Shown in pieces: positions 1 through 6,101 of a stretch of 7,890 nt of DNA. This DNA is from an uncultured Fidelibacterota bacterium. GTDB taxonomy: Bacteria > Fidelibacterota > Fidelibacteria > Fidelibacterales > Fidelibacteraceae. The DNA lies in NCBI GenBank assembly GCA_937862595.1, contig CALMFL010000049.1, positions 1 to 7,890 on the forward strand, in the 5' to 3' direction. The notes beneath the pieces are model-generated. The model saw nothing but the letters and a program-made list of their open reading frames with translations, had not been told where the DNA came from and did no database searches. The stretch's first letter is position 1. The number at the start of each line of letters is the position of its first letter. The translations under genes were made by a program, and so were the position numbers.

Positions 1-532
1 GCTGCTCCGCAAGATGTCCCTGAATCCGACCCGCATCGCCTTCATAAAACTGCTCAGGTCCTGCGGAGCGGATATCGATATTATTCCGCAGACCAAGAGC
101 CTGGAGCCGATGGGCGATGTGGTGGTCCGCTCATCCGTACTGCGGCATTTTCAGATCAGCGGACGGCAGGTGCCGGGGCTGATCGACGAGATCCCTCTGC
201 TTGCCCTGATCGCAACGCAGGCAAAAGGGAAAACCGTGATCCGCGGGGCAAAGGAACTGCGCTATAAGGAAAGCGACCGGATCAGCGCCACCGTGGAAAT
301 GCTGCGCAGCCTCGGGGCGGAAGCGGAAGAACTGGAGGACGGCATGATCATCCGGGGCGATACGGTCCTGCGCGGCGGTCGGGTGGATGCCCGCGGAGAT
401 CACCGCATCGCCATGACCGCGTCGATCGCGGGACTTCTTTCCCGGGGGCCGGTGGAAGTGCACGGATGGTCGAGCGTGGAAATATCGTATCCGAATTTTT
501 ATTCAATTTTGGAAAGAATCGGCAGATCATGA
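1..532 (+). CDS. aroA: 3-phosphoshikimate 1-carboxyvinyltransferase (EPSP synthase), 3' part
   Basis: This is the C-terminal part of EPSP synthase. The enzyme transfers the enolpyruvyl group of PEP to shikimate 3-phosphate, step 6 of the shikimate pathway, in the cytoplasm. The reading frame is open from base 2, so the gene begins upstream of the window, and about 176 codons are visible. Family signatures seen in order are the P-G-L-I-D-E-I-P segment with the catalytic Asp (around bases 173-200), L-R-Y-K-E-S-D-R-I with the Lys/Glu/Arg active-site residues (around 257-283), G-D-H-R-I-A-M-T (around 395-420), and a C-terminal S-Y-P-N-F-Y close to the usual T/S-F-P motif. The class I Lys just before that last motif (K411 in E. 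coli) appears to be Ile here, as is common outside class I enzymes. The stop codon overlaps the aroE start in ATGA, which indicates translational coupling. I am confident of the family; the glyphosate class cannot be judged from this fragment. Confidence 0.96.
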   Translation, partial: LLRKMSLNPTRIAFIKLLRSCGADIDIIPQTKSLEPMGDVVVRSSVLRHFQISGRQVPGLIDEIPLLALIATQAKGKTVIRGAKELRYKESDRISATVEMLRSLGAEAEELEDGMIIRGDTVLRGGRVDARGDHRIAMTASIAGLLSRGPVEVHGWSSVEISYPNFYSILERIGRS

Positions 533-1326
533 CATTCGGATTATTAGGGCATCAGATCGGGTATTCCCTTTCTCCGGTGATCCACAGGCTGATCGCCGGA
601 AAGCATTTTTCTTATGAACTTTTCGATATCGCGCCCGACGATCTGGAAAAGGCGGTCATCGGAGAGCTTTCGGTCCTTTCGGGTTTCAACGTGACCATAC
701 CTTATAAACAGCGCATCATGCAGTATTGCCGGGACCTTGACCCCCTTGCGCGAAAGATCGGAGCGGTGAACACCGTTCAGGTCCGTAACGGGGGATGGAC
801 CGGATACAACACCGATTACCTGGGGTTTATGCAGGTCATCCGGGAACATATCTCCGATTTTCTTTCCCTTCATCCGGTCCTGATCGGGTACGGCGGCGTC
901 GCCCGGGCGGCCGTTTTCGGACTGGAGACCCTCGGATTTCACACCGTTTCGGTGCTGGGCGGCGAATCTTCCCGGGAGCGGGCGGACTTCATCCGCGCGG
1001 TCACGCCGCAATCTTCCCTGCAGATCCTTGAGGCCTTCCCGGATAAAAACCGCCTGTGGATCAACTGCACGCCGGTCGGAAGCCTGAAATCGCCGCACAT
1101 CCCCGAAAATTATATTCTTTTTAACAACGGCGACATACTTTACGATCTCAACTATGCGCCCAGTCCGACGCATCTTGAAGAACTGGCGGCGAGGGAAGGG
1201 ATCCGGACCCTGAACGGCATGCGGATGCTGGTCTGCCAGGCGATCGAGGCGCAGAAGATCTGGCGGGGCAATGCAAAAGCGGAAGATATCGATATTGATG
1301 CAATTATCCGTTCCATCCGTCGATAA
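529..1326 (+). CDS. aroE: Shikimate dehydrogenase
   Basis: This 265-residue protein, of usual AroE length, should reduce 3-dehydroshikimate to shikimate, step 4 of the pathway. The start at 529 was chosen because its ATG overlaps the aroA stop (ATGA), a ggaaag sequence lies at 511-516, and the protein then begins with the typical strand F-G-L-L-G. An ATG at 466 in the same frame would add 21 unrelated residues. Substrate-site motifs are intact: Y-S-L-S-P-V-I-H at 12-19, N-V-T-I-P-Y-K with catalytic Lys60, N-T-D with Asp96, and M-L-V-C-Q with Gln237. The Rossmann glycine loop is G-Y-G-G-V-A-R-A at 120-127, and the N-C-T-P-V-G motif is at 179-184. Oddly, the Asn-Arg-Thr motif that binds the NADP 2'-phosphate is missing; residues 143-149 read L-G-G-E-S-S-R, keeping only the last Arg. 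Cofactor preference may therefore differ. A paralogue such as YdiB is less likely given the setting inside the shikimate operon. Confidence 0.93.
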   Translation: MTFGLLGHQIGYSLSPVIHRLIAGKHFSYELFDIAPDDLEKAVIGELSVLSGFNVTIPYKQRIMQYCRDLDPLARKIGAVNTVQVRNGGWTGYNTDYLGFMQVIREHISDFLSLHPVLIGYGGVARAAVFGLETLGFHTVSVLGGESSRERADFIRAVTPQSSLQILEAFPDKNRLWINCTPVGSLKSPHIPENYILFNNGDILYDLNYAPSPTHLEELAAREGIRTLNGMRMLVCQAIEAQKIWRGNAKAEDIDIDAIIRSIRR

Positions 1327-1357
1327 TCCATCGTATTTTTCGGCAGTAATACTTTTT

Positions 1358-1363
1358 GGGGAG
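1358..1363 (+). promoter_or_regulatory. Ribosome binding site of aroC
   Basis: The sequence ggggag lies 5 bases before the aroC ATG. It is the clearest Shine-Dalgarno site within the aro block. This fits with aroE-aroC being the only junction with a real spacer (42 bp, 1327-1368), so aroC probably initiates on its own instead of by coupling. I saw no convincing promoter or terminator in the spacer. Confidence 0.7.
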
Positions 1364-1368
1364 CAAGC

Positions 1369-2508
1369 ATGAACGAAGCCATTACCTACATCACCGGAGG
1401 CGAAAGCCACGGGCCGGCGATGACGACGATCATCCGGGGACTGCCCGCGGGTTTTACCCTGAACGTCGAGCAGCTGAACTATCAGCTATGGCGCCGGCAG
1501 CAGGGATATGGCCGCGGCGGAAGGATGAAGATCGAAAAGGACCGGGTGGCGGTTCTGAGCGGGCTCAGGAACAGCATGACCCTGGGATCGCCGCTGACGC
1601 TCATGGTGCAGAACAATGATTTCCGGAACTGGCAGAAGAAAATGGACCCGGTCGAAGCCGACGTCAGCGAAAAGGTCCGGGTTCCCCGTCCGGGGCATGC
1701 CGATTACCCCGGGATCGTAAAATACGGATTTGACGACATCCGGAACGTCCTGGAACGGGCCTCCGCCCGCGAAACGGTCGCCCGCATACTGCCCGGAGCC
1801 GTTTGCCGGCAGTTCCTTGAAGCCCTGAACATCCGCCTTTATTCCCATGTGGTCCAGCTGGGGGACATCCGTGTCCCGCGGATCGGTATTGAAGAAGAGA
1901 CCCTTCGCCTGGCGGATGCCTCGGACCTGCGCTGTATCGACAAGGTCGTCGGAGAGGAAATGCGAAAGGAGATCGAGACCGCCCAAAAGGAAGGGGATTC
2001 CGTCGGCGGCGTATTCCAGGTGCTGGTGTACGGTCTGCCGGTCGGACTGGGAAGCTACGTGCACTGGGACGACAAGCTTTCTTCCCGCATTGCCGCCGAG
2101 ATCATGGGCATACAGGCCGTTAAAGGCATTGCCTTCGGGATCGGCTTCGACGGCGCGTGCCTGCGCGGCAGCCAGTATCACGACGCCTTTGATGTTTCGG
2201 ACAAACGCGTCCGGCGGCGCTCCAATCATGCCGGCGGACTCGAAGGGGGGATGAGCAACGGCGAACCGCTGGTCTTCGACGCGGTCATGAAACCCATTCC
2301 CACCCTGATGAAACCGCTTGAAAGTTTTGATATCGGCACCCTGGAACCCGTTGACGCCCATAAGGAACGAACCGATTCCTGCGCGCTTCCCGCCGCATCC
2401 GTTGTGGCGGAGAACGTGATCGCGCGTCCGATCCTCAATGCCCTCATTGCGCGCTTTGGCGGCGATCGCTGGGAAGACCTCAAACAAGGGATTGCAGAGC
2501 ATGATTGA
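1369..2508 (+). CDS. aroC: Chorismate synthase
   Basis: This 379-residue enzyme converts 5-enolpyruvylshikimate 3-phosphate to chorismate, the last shared step of aromatic biosynthesis, using reduced FMN without net redox change. The length is normal for the family. Signatures are clear along the whole protein: G-E-S-H-G at 11-15 with catalytic His14; R-R-Q-Q-G-Y-G-R-G-G-R-M at 42-53; R-P-G-H-A-D-Y at 107-113 with the second catalytic His110; R-A-S-A-R-E-T at 130-136; V-H-W-D at 231-234; S-N-H-A-G-G at 285-290; K-P-I-P-T at 308-312; and the final signature R-T-D-S-C-A-L-P-A-A at 334-343, with Asp336. The gene starts after a good ribosome binding site and its end overlaps aroK by 8 bases. No FMN reductase domain is fused to it, so reduced flavin must come from elsewhere in the cell. 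Confidence 0.98.
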   Translation: MNEAITYITGGESHGPAMTTIIRGLPAGFTLNVEQLNYQLWRRQQGYGRGGRMKIEKDRVAVLSGLRNSMTLGSPLTLMVQNNDFRNWQKKMDPVEADVSEKVRVPRPGHADYPGIVKYGFDDIRNVLERASARETVARILPGAVCRQFLEALNIRLYSHVVQLGDIRVPRIGIEEETLRLADASDLRCIDKVVGEEMRKEIETAQKEGDSVGGVFQVLVYGLPVGLGSYVHWDDKLSSRIAAEIMGIQAVKGIAFGIGFDGACLRGSQYHDAFDVSDKRVRRRSNHAGGLEGGMSNGEPLVFDAVMKPIPTLMKPLESFDIGTLEPVDAHKERTDSCALPAASVVAENVIARPILNALIARFGGDRWEDLKQGIAEHD

Positions 2509-3013
2509 GCAACAGCCTCATATTTTTCTGATCGGCATGATGGGATCGGGTAAATCCTCGGTAGGCAGGGTCCTGGCAAAATTATTGCGCTATTCCTTTC
2601 TGGACCTGGATACCGAGATCGAACGTGTATCCGCCAAAACCGTTCATCAGATCTTCACGGAGGACGGAGAGCCCGTATTCAGGGATCTGGAATCGAGCAC
2701 GGCAATGCAGCTGGATCTCAGCAAACCGCAGGTGATCGCCACGGGGGGCGGCTTTCCCCTGAAAAAAGAGAATCTGCAATGGATGCGCCGGAACGGGATC
2801 GTGATCTGGCTGCAGGCGGACAGCTCAACGATACTCGAACGGATCGTCGAGGAAGACCGGCCTTTGCTCCCGCAGCCGCTCCGTCTGGAACATATTGAAA
2901 CCATTTTGAATAAACGTCTTCCCGTCTATCAGCAGGCCGACATCAGCATCGATGCCAACGACGGGGACCCCCGGGCCATCGCCATGGACATCAAGGACAT
3001 TATCGAATCATGA
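2501..3013 (+). CDS. aroK: Shikimate kinase
   Basis: This 170-residue P-loop kinase phosphorylates shikimate at the 3-hydroxyl with ATP, step 5 of the pathway. Visible motifs are the Walker A loop G-M-M-G-S-G-K-S-S at 12-20, D-L-D at 35-37 for Mg and shikimate, F-R-x-x-E at 60-64, the shikimate-binding T-G-G-G at 81-84, the lid R-P-L-L at 120-123, and R-L-P-V-Y at 139-143 near the adenine site. The start at 2501 was chosen because it gives a normal N-terminus directly before the first strand and overlaps the aroC stop by 8 bases. The in-frame ATG at 2438 lies deep in aroC and would add 21 residues. An aaggg sequence at 2486-2490 can serve as ribosome binding site. The stop codon overlaps the aroB start in ATGA. 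I cannot separate the aroK and aroL names from sequence alone. Confidence 0.96.
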   Translation: MIEQQPHIFLIGMMGSGKSSVGRVLAKLLRYSFLDLDTEIERVSAKTVHQIFTEDGEPVFRDLESSTAMQLDLSKPQVIATGGGFPLKKENLQWMRRNGIVIWLQADSSTILERIVEEDRPLLPQPLRLEHIETILNKRLPVYQQADISIDANDGDPRAIAMDIKDIIES

Positions 3014-4125
3014 AAACCCTCGACGTACAGATCGCGGAACGGCCGTACCGGATCCATATCGCACCGGATCTCCTGTACAGGACGGCGGAAATGATCCGCC
3101 CGCTGGTTGCGGGGACGCCCCGTGTCGCCCTGATGTCCTCCAAAACCGTTGAATCGCATTACCGCGAACGCGTGGAAAGATCCCTGCGCGACGCCGGGTT
3201 TGAGGTGCGCTTCATTCCGATGCCCACCGGGGAGGAATATAAGGACCTTAAAACCGTATCCGGCCTGTACGATGTTCTCATTTCACAGGCTTTCGACCGG
3301 AACTGCCTGATCCTGGCGCTGGGAGGAGGCGTGGTGGGGGATATCGCCGGCTTCGTCGCCGCGACGCTTTTCCGCGGCATACCCTTTGTACAGATCCCGA
3401 CCACCCTGCTGTCGCAGGTCGATTCCTCCGTGGGAGGCAAGGTGGGGGTGAACCATCTTCAGGGGAAAAACCTGATCGGCGCCTTTTACCAGCCCAAAAC
3501 GGTCCTGATCGATCCGCGGGTCCTGCAGACCCTGGAGCTCCGCGAACGCATTTCAGGCCTCGGGGAGGTGTTAAAGTACGGGTTTATCCGCGATGCCGCA
3601 TTCCTGGATACCTGCCTGGAAAATACGGACGATCTTCTGACCCTTTCGGACATGGATTTCGTCACCGGCATCATCGCCCGGTCGGTCCGGATCAAGGCGG
3701 ATATCGTCGCCCTGGACGAAGAGGAACAGGGTCGGCGCATGCTGCTGAACTTCGGACATACGATCGGGCATGCGATCGAGAACAGCGCGGGCTACGGCGT
3801 GTTCCGTCACGGCGAGGCCGTGATCATGGGCATGTGCGCCGCCCTCATGCTCAGTACGAACTTAAGCGGACTGGAAAAAACCCTCGCTGAAACCTACATC
3901 CGTCACCTGCGCCGGATCCCCGTGAACGGCGACCTCACGCAGCTTGATATCGATGCGGCCCTGGAAGCGATCACGCACGACAAAAAAGTCCGCGACGGCA
4001 AATTGAACATGGTCCTTCTGGAAAGGATCGGACACCCGCGTATCGTGGAAGGCATTCCGGAAGACACGGTACGGGAAACACTGGAGTGGCTGAAAGATCT
4101 TTACACGGAAGGGGTGTTGTCATGA
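3010..4125 (+). CDS. aroB: 3-dehydroquinate synthase
   Basis: This 371-residue enzyme cyclises DAHP to 3-dehydroquinate, step 2 of the pathway, using NAD and a divalent metal such as Zn or Co. The length is normal. Seen in the sequence are the NAD-binding G-G-G-V-V-G-D at 105-111, P-T-T-L-L-S-Q-V-D-S-S-V-G-G-K at 130-144, N-L-I-G-A-F at 154-159, and the three metal ligands: Glu186 in G-L-G-E, His250 in N-F-G-H and His267 in R-H-G-E-A. The second His of the H-T-I-G-H motif (254) and D-K-K at 324-326 are also conserved. The start ATG overlaps the aroK stop (ATGA), with aagga about 12 bases upstream. The gene ends in an ATGA overlap with aroQ, so product and consumer of 3-dehydroquinate are made side by side. 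Confidence 0.98.
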   Translation: MKTLDVQIAERPYRIHIAPDLLYRTAEMIRPLVAGTPRVALMSSKTVESHYRERVERSLRDAGFEVRFIPMPTGEEYKDLKTVSGLYDVLISQAFDRNCLILALGGGVVGDIAGFVAATLFRGIPFVQIPTTLLSQVDSSVGGKVGVNHLQGKNLIGAFYQPKTVLIDPRVLQTLELRERISGLGEVLKYGFIRDAAFLDTCLENTDDLLTLSDMDFVTGIIARSVRIKADIVALDEEEQGRRMLLNFGHTIGHAIENSAGYGVFRHGEAVIMGMCAALMLSTNLSGLEKTLAETYIRHLRRIPVNGDLTQLDIDAALEAITHDKKVRDGKLNMVLLERIGHPRIVEGIPEDTVRETLEWLKDLYTEGVLS

Positions 4126-4583
4126 GCGATGACCCGCAAAAGAAATTGAAGATTTGCGTTATTCACGGTCCCAACCTGAACCTGCTCGGCCATCGCGACA
4201 AGTCCCAGTACGGAACGCTTACCCTTGACAAACTGAACCGTCTGATCCGCCGGACCGCCGAAGCCTGCGGCATGGACGTGAGCATCTACCAGTTCAATTC
4301 GGAAGAAAAGATCATCCGCACCCTGCATCGTCTTCGCAAGGTCAGCGACGGGATCATTATCAATCCGGCGGCTTACACCCATTACAGCTATGCGATCCGG
4401 GACGCGATCGAACTGCTGCCCATTCCGGTCGTCGAGGTGCATCTTTCCAATATTTACGAACGCGAGGAATTCCGCAAAATATCGGTCACCCGCGATGTCT
4501 GCGTCCGCCAGATATACGGGAAAAAAGAGGAAAGCTATCTCGAAGCGATCCGCTTTTTGCAGGACTATCTTAAGAAAACATAA
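4122..4583 (+). CDS. aroQ: 3-dehydroquinate dehydratase, type II
   Basis: This 153-residue protein dehydrates 3-dehydroquinate to 3-dehydroshikimate, step 3 of the pathway. It belongs to the small dodecameric type II family, not the Schiff-base type I family. Seen are H-G-P-N-L-N-L-L-G at 15-23, Arg25 and Tyr30 of the mobile lid, N-P-A-A-Y-T-H at 81-87 with Asn81 and His87, Asp94, E-V-H-L-S-N at 105-110, and Arg118. These match the known type II catalytic set. Two normally conserved stretches differ. The S-N-H-E-G element after the lid reads F-N-S-E-E at 58-62, and the G-x-G near the C-terminus is G-K-K at 133-135. The start at 4122 overlaps the aroB stop (ATGA) and has ggaagggg at 4107-4114. 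An upstream in-frame ATG at 4086 lies inside aroB. The stop overlaps the next gene as TAATG. Confidence 0.95.
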   Translation: MSDDPQKKLKICVIHGPNLNLLGHRDKSQYGTLTLDKLNRLIRRTAEACGMDVSIYQFNSEEKIIRTLHRLRKVSDGIIINPAAYTHYSYAIRDAIELLPIPVVEVHLSNIYEREEFRKISVTRDVCVRQIYGKKEESYLEAIRFLQDYLKKT

Positions 4584-5212
4584 TGGTCAGCCCTTTTCCC
4601 AGATCCTTTTATAACGGGAACGTGTGCGATGTCGCACAGCGTCTTTTGGGACAGGTATTTATCAGAATATTGCCCGACGGAAGCCGCCTGTCCGGGCGCA
4701 TTGTGGAAGTCGAAGCCTATGCGCAGGACGGGGACCCCGCCTCGCATTCCTATCGGGGAAGAACCGAGCGCAATGCCGTCATGTTCGGCGAAGCGGGCCG
4801 CCTGTATGTTTATTTTACCTACGGTATGCATTTTTGCTGCAACGTGGTCACCGGGCCGGAAGGACAGGGCGATGCGGTCCTGATCCGGGCGCTTGAGCCG
4901 CTCGAGGGACGGGATATCATGGCTTTCCATCGCTACGGCAGGACCCATATCACGGCGCGGGAAGAGATGAACCTGCTGAACGGCCCCGCTAAACTCTGCA
5001 AGGCCTTCGGGATCGACCGGAAAATGAACGGGTACGATCTCTGCGGGGAAACGGTCCGAATCGTGAGCGGGAATGACCCCCGGCCGCCGCATGTCGGGCG
5101 ATCGTCCCGTATTGGGATCGGCAGCGGTTCGGAACTCGCCTGGCGTTTTTTTATTCCGGAAAGCGACCGGCTCAGCAAGCCCGGGAAAGGGATCCTCCCC
5201 AATGAATCATGA
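4583..5212 (+). CDS. mpg: 3-methyladenine DNA glycosylase, AAG/Mpg family
   Basis: This 209-residue base-excision repair enzyme removes alkylated and deaminated purines (3-methyladenine, hypoxanthine and similar) from DNA. The whole AAG fold is present: a start region with V-A-Q-R-L-L-G at 17-23, I-V-E-V-E-A-Y at 40-46 with the catalytic Glu44, D-P-A-S-H at 51-55, R-N-A-V-M-F-G at 63-69, the Y-V-Y-F-T-Y-G-M run at 75-82 with the base-flipping Tyr80, Asn87, R-A-L-E-P at 102-106, N-G-P-A-K-L-C at 133-139, R-I-G-I at 176-179 and W-R-F at 187-189. Length is typical for the bacterial form. The ATG shares one base with the aroQ stop (TAATG) and no strong ribosome binding site is seen, so translation probably relies on coupling. 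It overlaps the following gene by 11 bases. A repair enzyme in the tail of a shikimate operon is probably housekeeping co-transcription, not a shared pathway. Confidence 0.95.
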   Translation: MVSPFPRSFYNGNVCDVAQRLLGQVFIRILPDGSRLSGRIVEVEAYAQDGDPASHSYRGRTERNAVMFGEAGRLYVYFTYGMHFCCNVVTGPEGQGDAVLIRALEPLEGRDIMAFHRYGRTHITAREEMNLLNGPAKLCKAFGIDRKMNGYDLCGETVRIVSGNDPRPPHVGRSSRIGIGSGSELAWRFFIPESDRLSKPGKGILPNES

Positions 5213-5888
5213 CCCGATGAACGAGAACAAACTTGGCGTCAGCCCGGATCAGCTGTGGAATGCGGCGGGCGTCGTCCAGCAGCTGATCACGGTTGCGCTG
5301 ATGCTGGCGGCCTATGCCGTGGTTTCGCTCATGGTCCGCCGTTCGCCGGGAGCGTATCCCGGTCTTGCGGAATGGCTGGACGCCTTGCGCGGGCTTTTCA
5401 CGCTGAAGGACCTGGGTCCGGGAATTTTACGGGGAATACCGGCCGGCATCCTGATCGCGGGGATCCTGTTCTTTCTGGATGCGGCCGCAGGTTTGTTAAC
5501 CAGGAAGCCGCTGAAGCACTGGATCCGGCGGACGGATTACATGCTTCCGCTGACGAAAAAACAAAAAAAATGGGCCCTGGGGATCGCGGTATCGGGGTCC
5601 GCCGTGGAGGAGGCGCTTTTCCGCGGATTCTTTTTCATGGCGCTGCTGCCGCTGTGGTCGTCCTGGATATGGTCGGCCCTCCTGCTCTCCGCGCTGTTCA
5701 GCCTGCTTCATGCCGCCGTTCAGGGCTTTTGGTCCACCCTATGGATCTTCCTGGTGAGCGCTGTCATGTGTTTTTTTGTGATGCGCGGAACGGGCATATA
5801 CTTCGTGATGGCCGCGCATATGGCCGTCAACCTGACAAATCTGTTCGTATTGCCGCCGCTGCTGGACAGGATGCGCGTTTCCCGCTAG
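5202..5888 (+). CDS. CPBP family intramembrane metalloprotease homologue
   Basis: This 228-residue membrane protein belongs to the CPBP (CAAX protease and bacteriocin-processing, Abi) family. Hydrophobic segments lie at about 22-46, 75-97, 125-132, 143-165, 178-195 and 199-218. The family motifs are intact: E-E-A-L-F-R at 136-141 (EExxxR), F-S-L-L-H at 166-170 (FxxxH) and H-M-A-V-N at 206-210 (HxxxN), which should build a glutamate/histidine active site within the membrane. Family members include prenyl-protein proteases and bacteriocin self-immunity proteins; the substrate here is unknown. The start at 5202 was chosen because it overlaps the end of the glycosylase gene by 11 bases and is preceded by gggaaaggg at 5183-5191. 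A second ATG at 5217 is possible. An in-frame ATG at 5073 lies within the glycosylase gene. No bacteriocin or precursor gene is adjacent. Confidence 0.88.
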   Translation: MNHDPMNENKLGVSPDQLWNAAGVVQQLITVALMLAAYAVVSLMVRRSPGAYPGLAEWLDALRGLFTLKDLGPGILRGIPAGILIAGILFFLDAAAGLLTRKPLKHWIRRTDYMLPLTKKQKKWALGIAVSGSAVEEALFRGFFFMALLPLWSSWIWSALLLSALFSLLHAAVQGFWSTLWIFLVSAVMCFFVMRGTGIYFVMAAHMAVNLTNLFVLPPLLDRMRVSR

Positions 5889-5896
5889 CTTAACCC

Positions 5897-5926
5897 TTGC
5901 AGTCCTGCAGGTAAATTACGTATATT
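5897..5926 (+). promoter_or_regulatory. Possible sigma70-type promoter
   Basis: The spacer after the CPBP gene holds TTGCAG at 5897-5902, a half match to the -35 consensus, and TATATT at 5921-5926, a five-of-six match to the -10 box, separated by 18 bases. Transcription would start near 5933, leaving a leader of about 15 bases before the small gene at 5948. This is the longest gene-free stretch in the window and the natural place for a second transcription unit. The spacer also holds an inverted repeat (TGCAG-TC-CTGCA, 5898-5909) over the -35 region. The call is by eye only, and read-through from the upstream operon is not excluded. Confidence 0.4.
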
Positions 5927-5947
5927 AGGAGCGGAATCGAGGTAATT

Positions 5948-6097
5948 ATGAGTGAGTTCAGAGCCCTGCTAAAAACCATGATGGAATTTGTCTTTGACCG
6001 TCACCATTATATTCTCGTCTCCATTTTCATTCTTTTCCTGATCTTTCTGATCATTGTCCTCGGCGCCAATTCGGGCAGTACGCCCTTCCCGGTATAA
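5948..6097 (+). CDS. Small single-pass membrane protein, DUF5989-like
   Basis: This 49-residue protein is easily missed because of its size. It has an amphipathic N-terminal half with basic residues (Arg5, Lys9, Arg18, His19, His20), one strongly hydrophobic segment at about 21-39, and a short tail with G-S-T-P-F-P at 43-48. The layout, length and the final P-F motif resemble the DUF5989 family, whose members are about 50 residues and are often found beside SxtJ-type membrane proteins, NodU-type carbamoyltransferases and SGNH proteins. That match is from memory and is not strong. A gagg ribosome binding site lies at 5939-5942, 5 bases from the ATG, and a possible promoter is just upstream. 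The next gene starts 4 bases after its stop, so the two are likely made together. No SxtJ or carbamoyltransferase gene is in view. The molecular function is unknown. Confidence 0.7.
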   Translation: MSEFRALLKTMMEFVFDRHHYILVSIFILFLIFLIIVLGANSGSTPFPV

Positions 6098-6101
6098 GGC
6101 T

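Noticed and set aside
71..1300. Repeated GATATCGATAT-like strings (near 71 and 1285)
   Set aside because: Both fall within coding sequence as Asp-Ile-Asp-Ile codons and show no regular spacing or symmetry beyond the short palindrome.
1327..1368. Promoter in the aroE-aroC spacer
   Set aside because: A TAATAC-like string is present but no suitable -35 element was seen at the right distance; only the ribosome binding site is convincing.
544..1410. Long open frame on the minus strand opposite aroE (about 288 codons)
   Set aside because: It lies opposite a gene with clear AroE motifs, shows no recognisable domain, and is expected from codon bias in a GC-rich gene.
1486..2502. Long open frame on the minus strand opposite aroC (about 338 codons)
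   Set aside because: It mirrors chorismate synthase, which is conserved throughout; the antisense translation has no recognisable family features.
5255..5893. Second plus-strand open frame overlapping the CPBP gene in another frame
   Set aside because: The other frame has the CPBP motifs EExxxR, FxxxH and HxxxN and membrane segments; this one is a compositional shadow.
5889..5947. Transcription terminator after the CPBP gene
   Set aside because: The only inverted repeat has a 5-base stem and is not followed by a T run, so a Rho-independent terminator is not supported.
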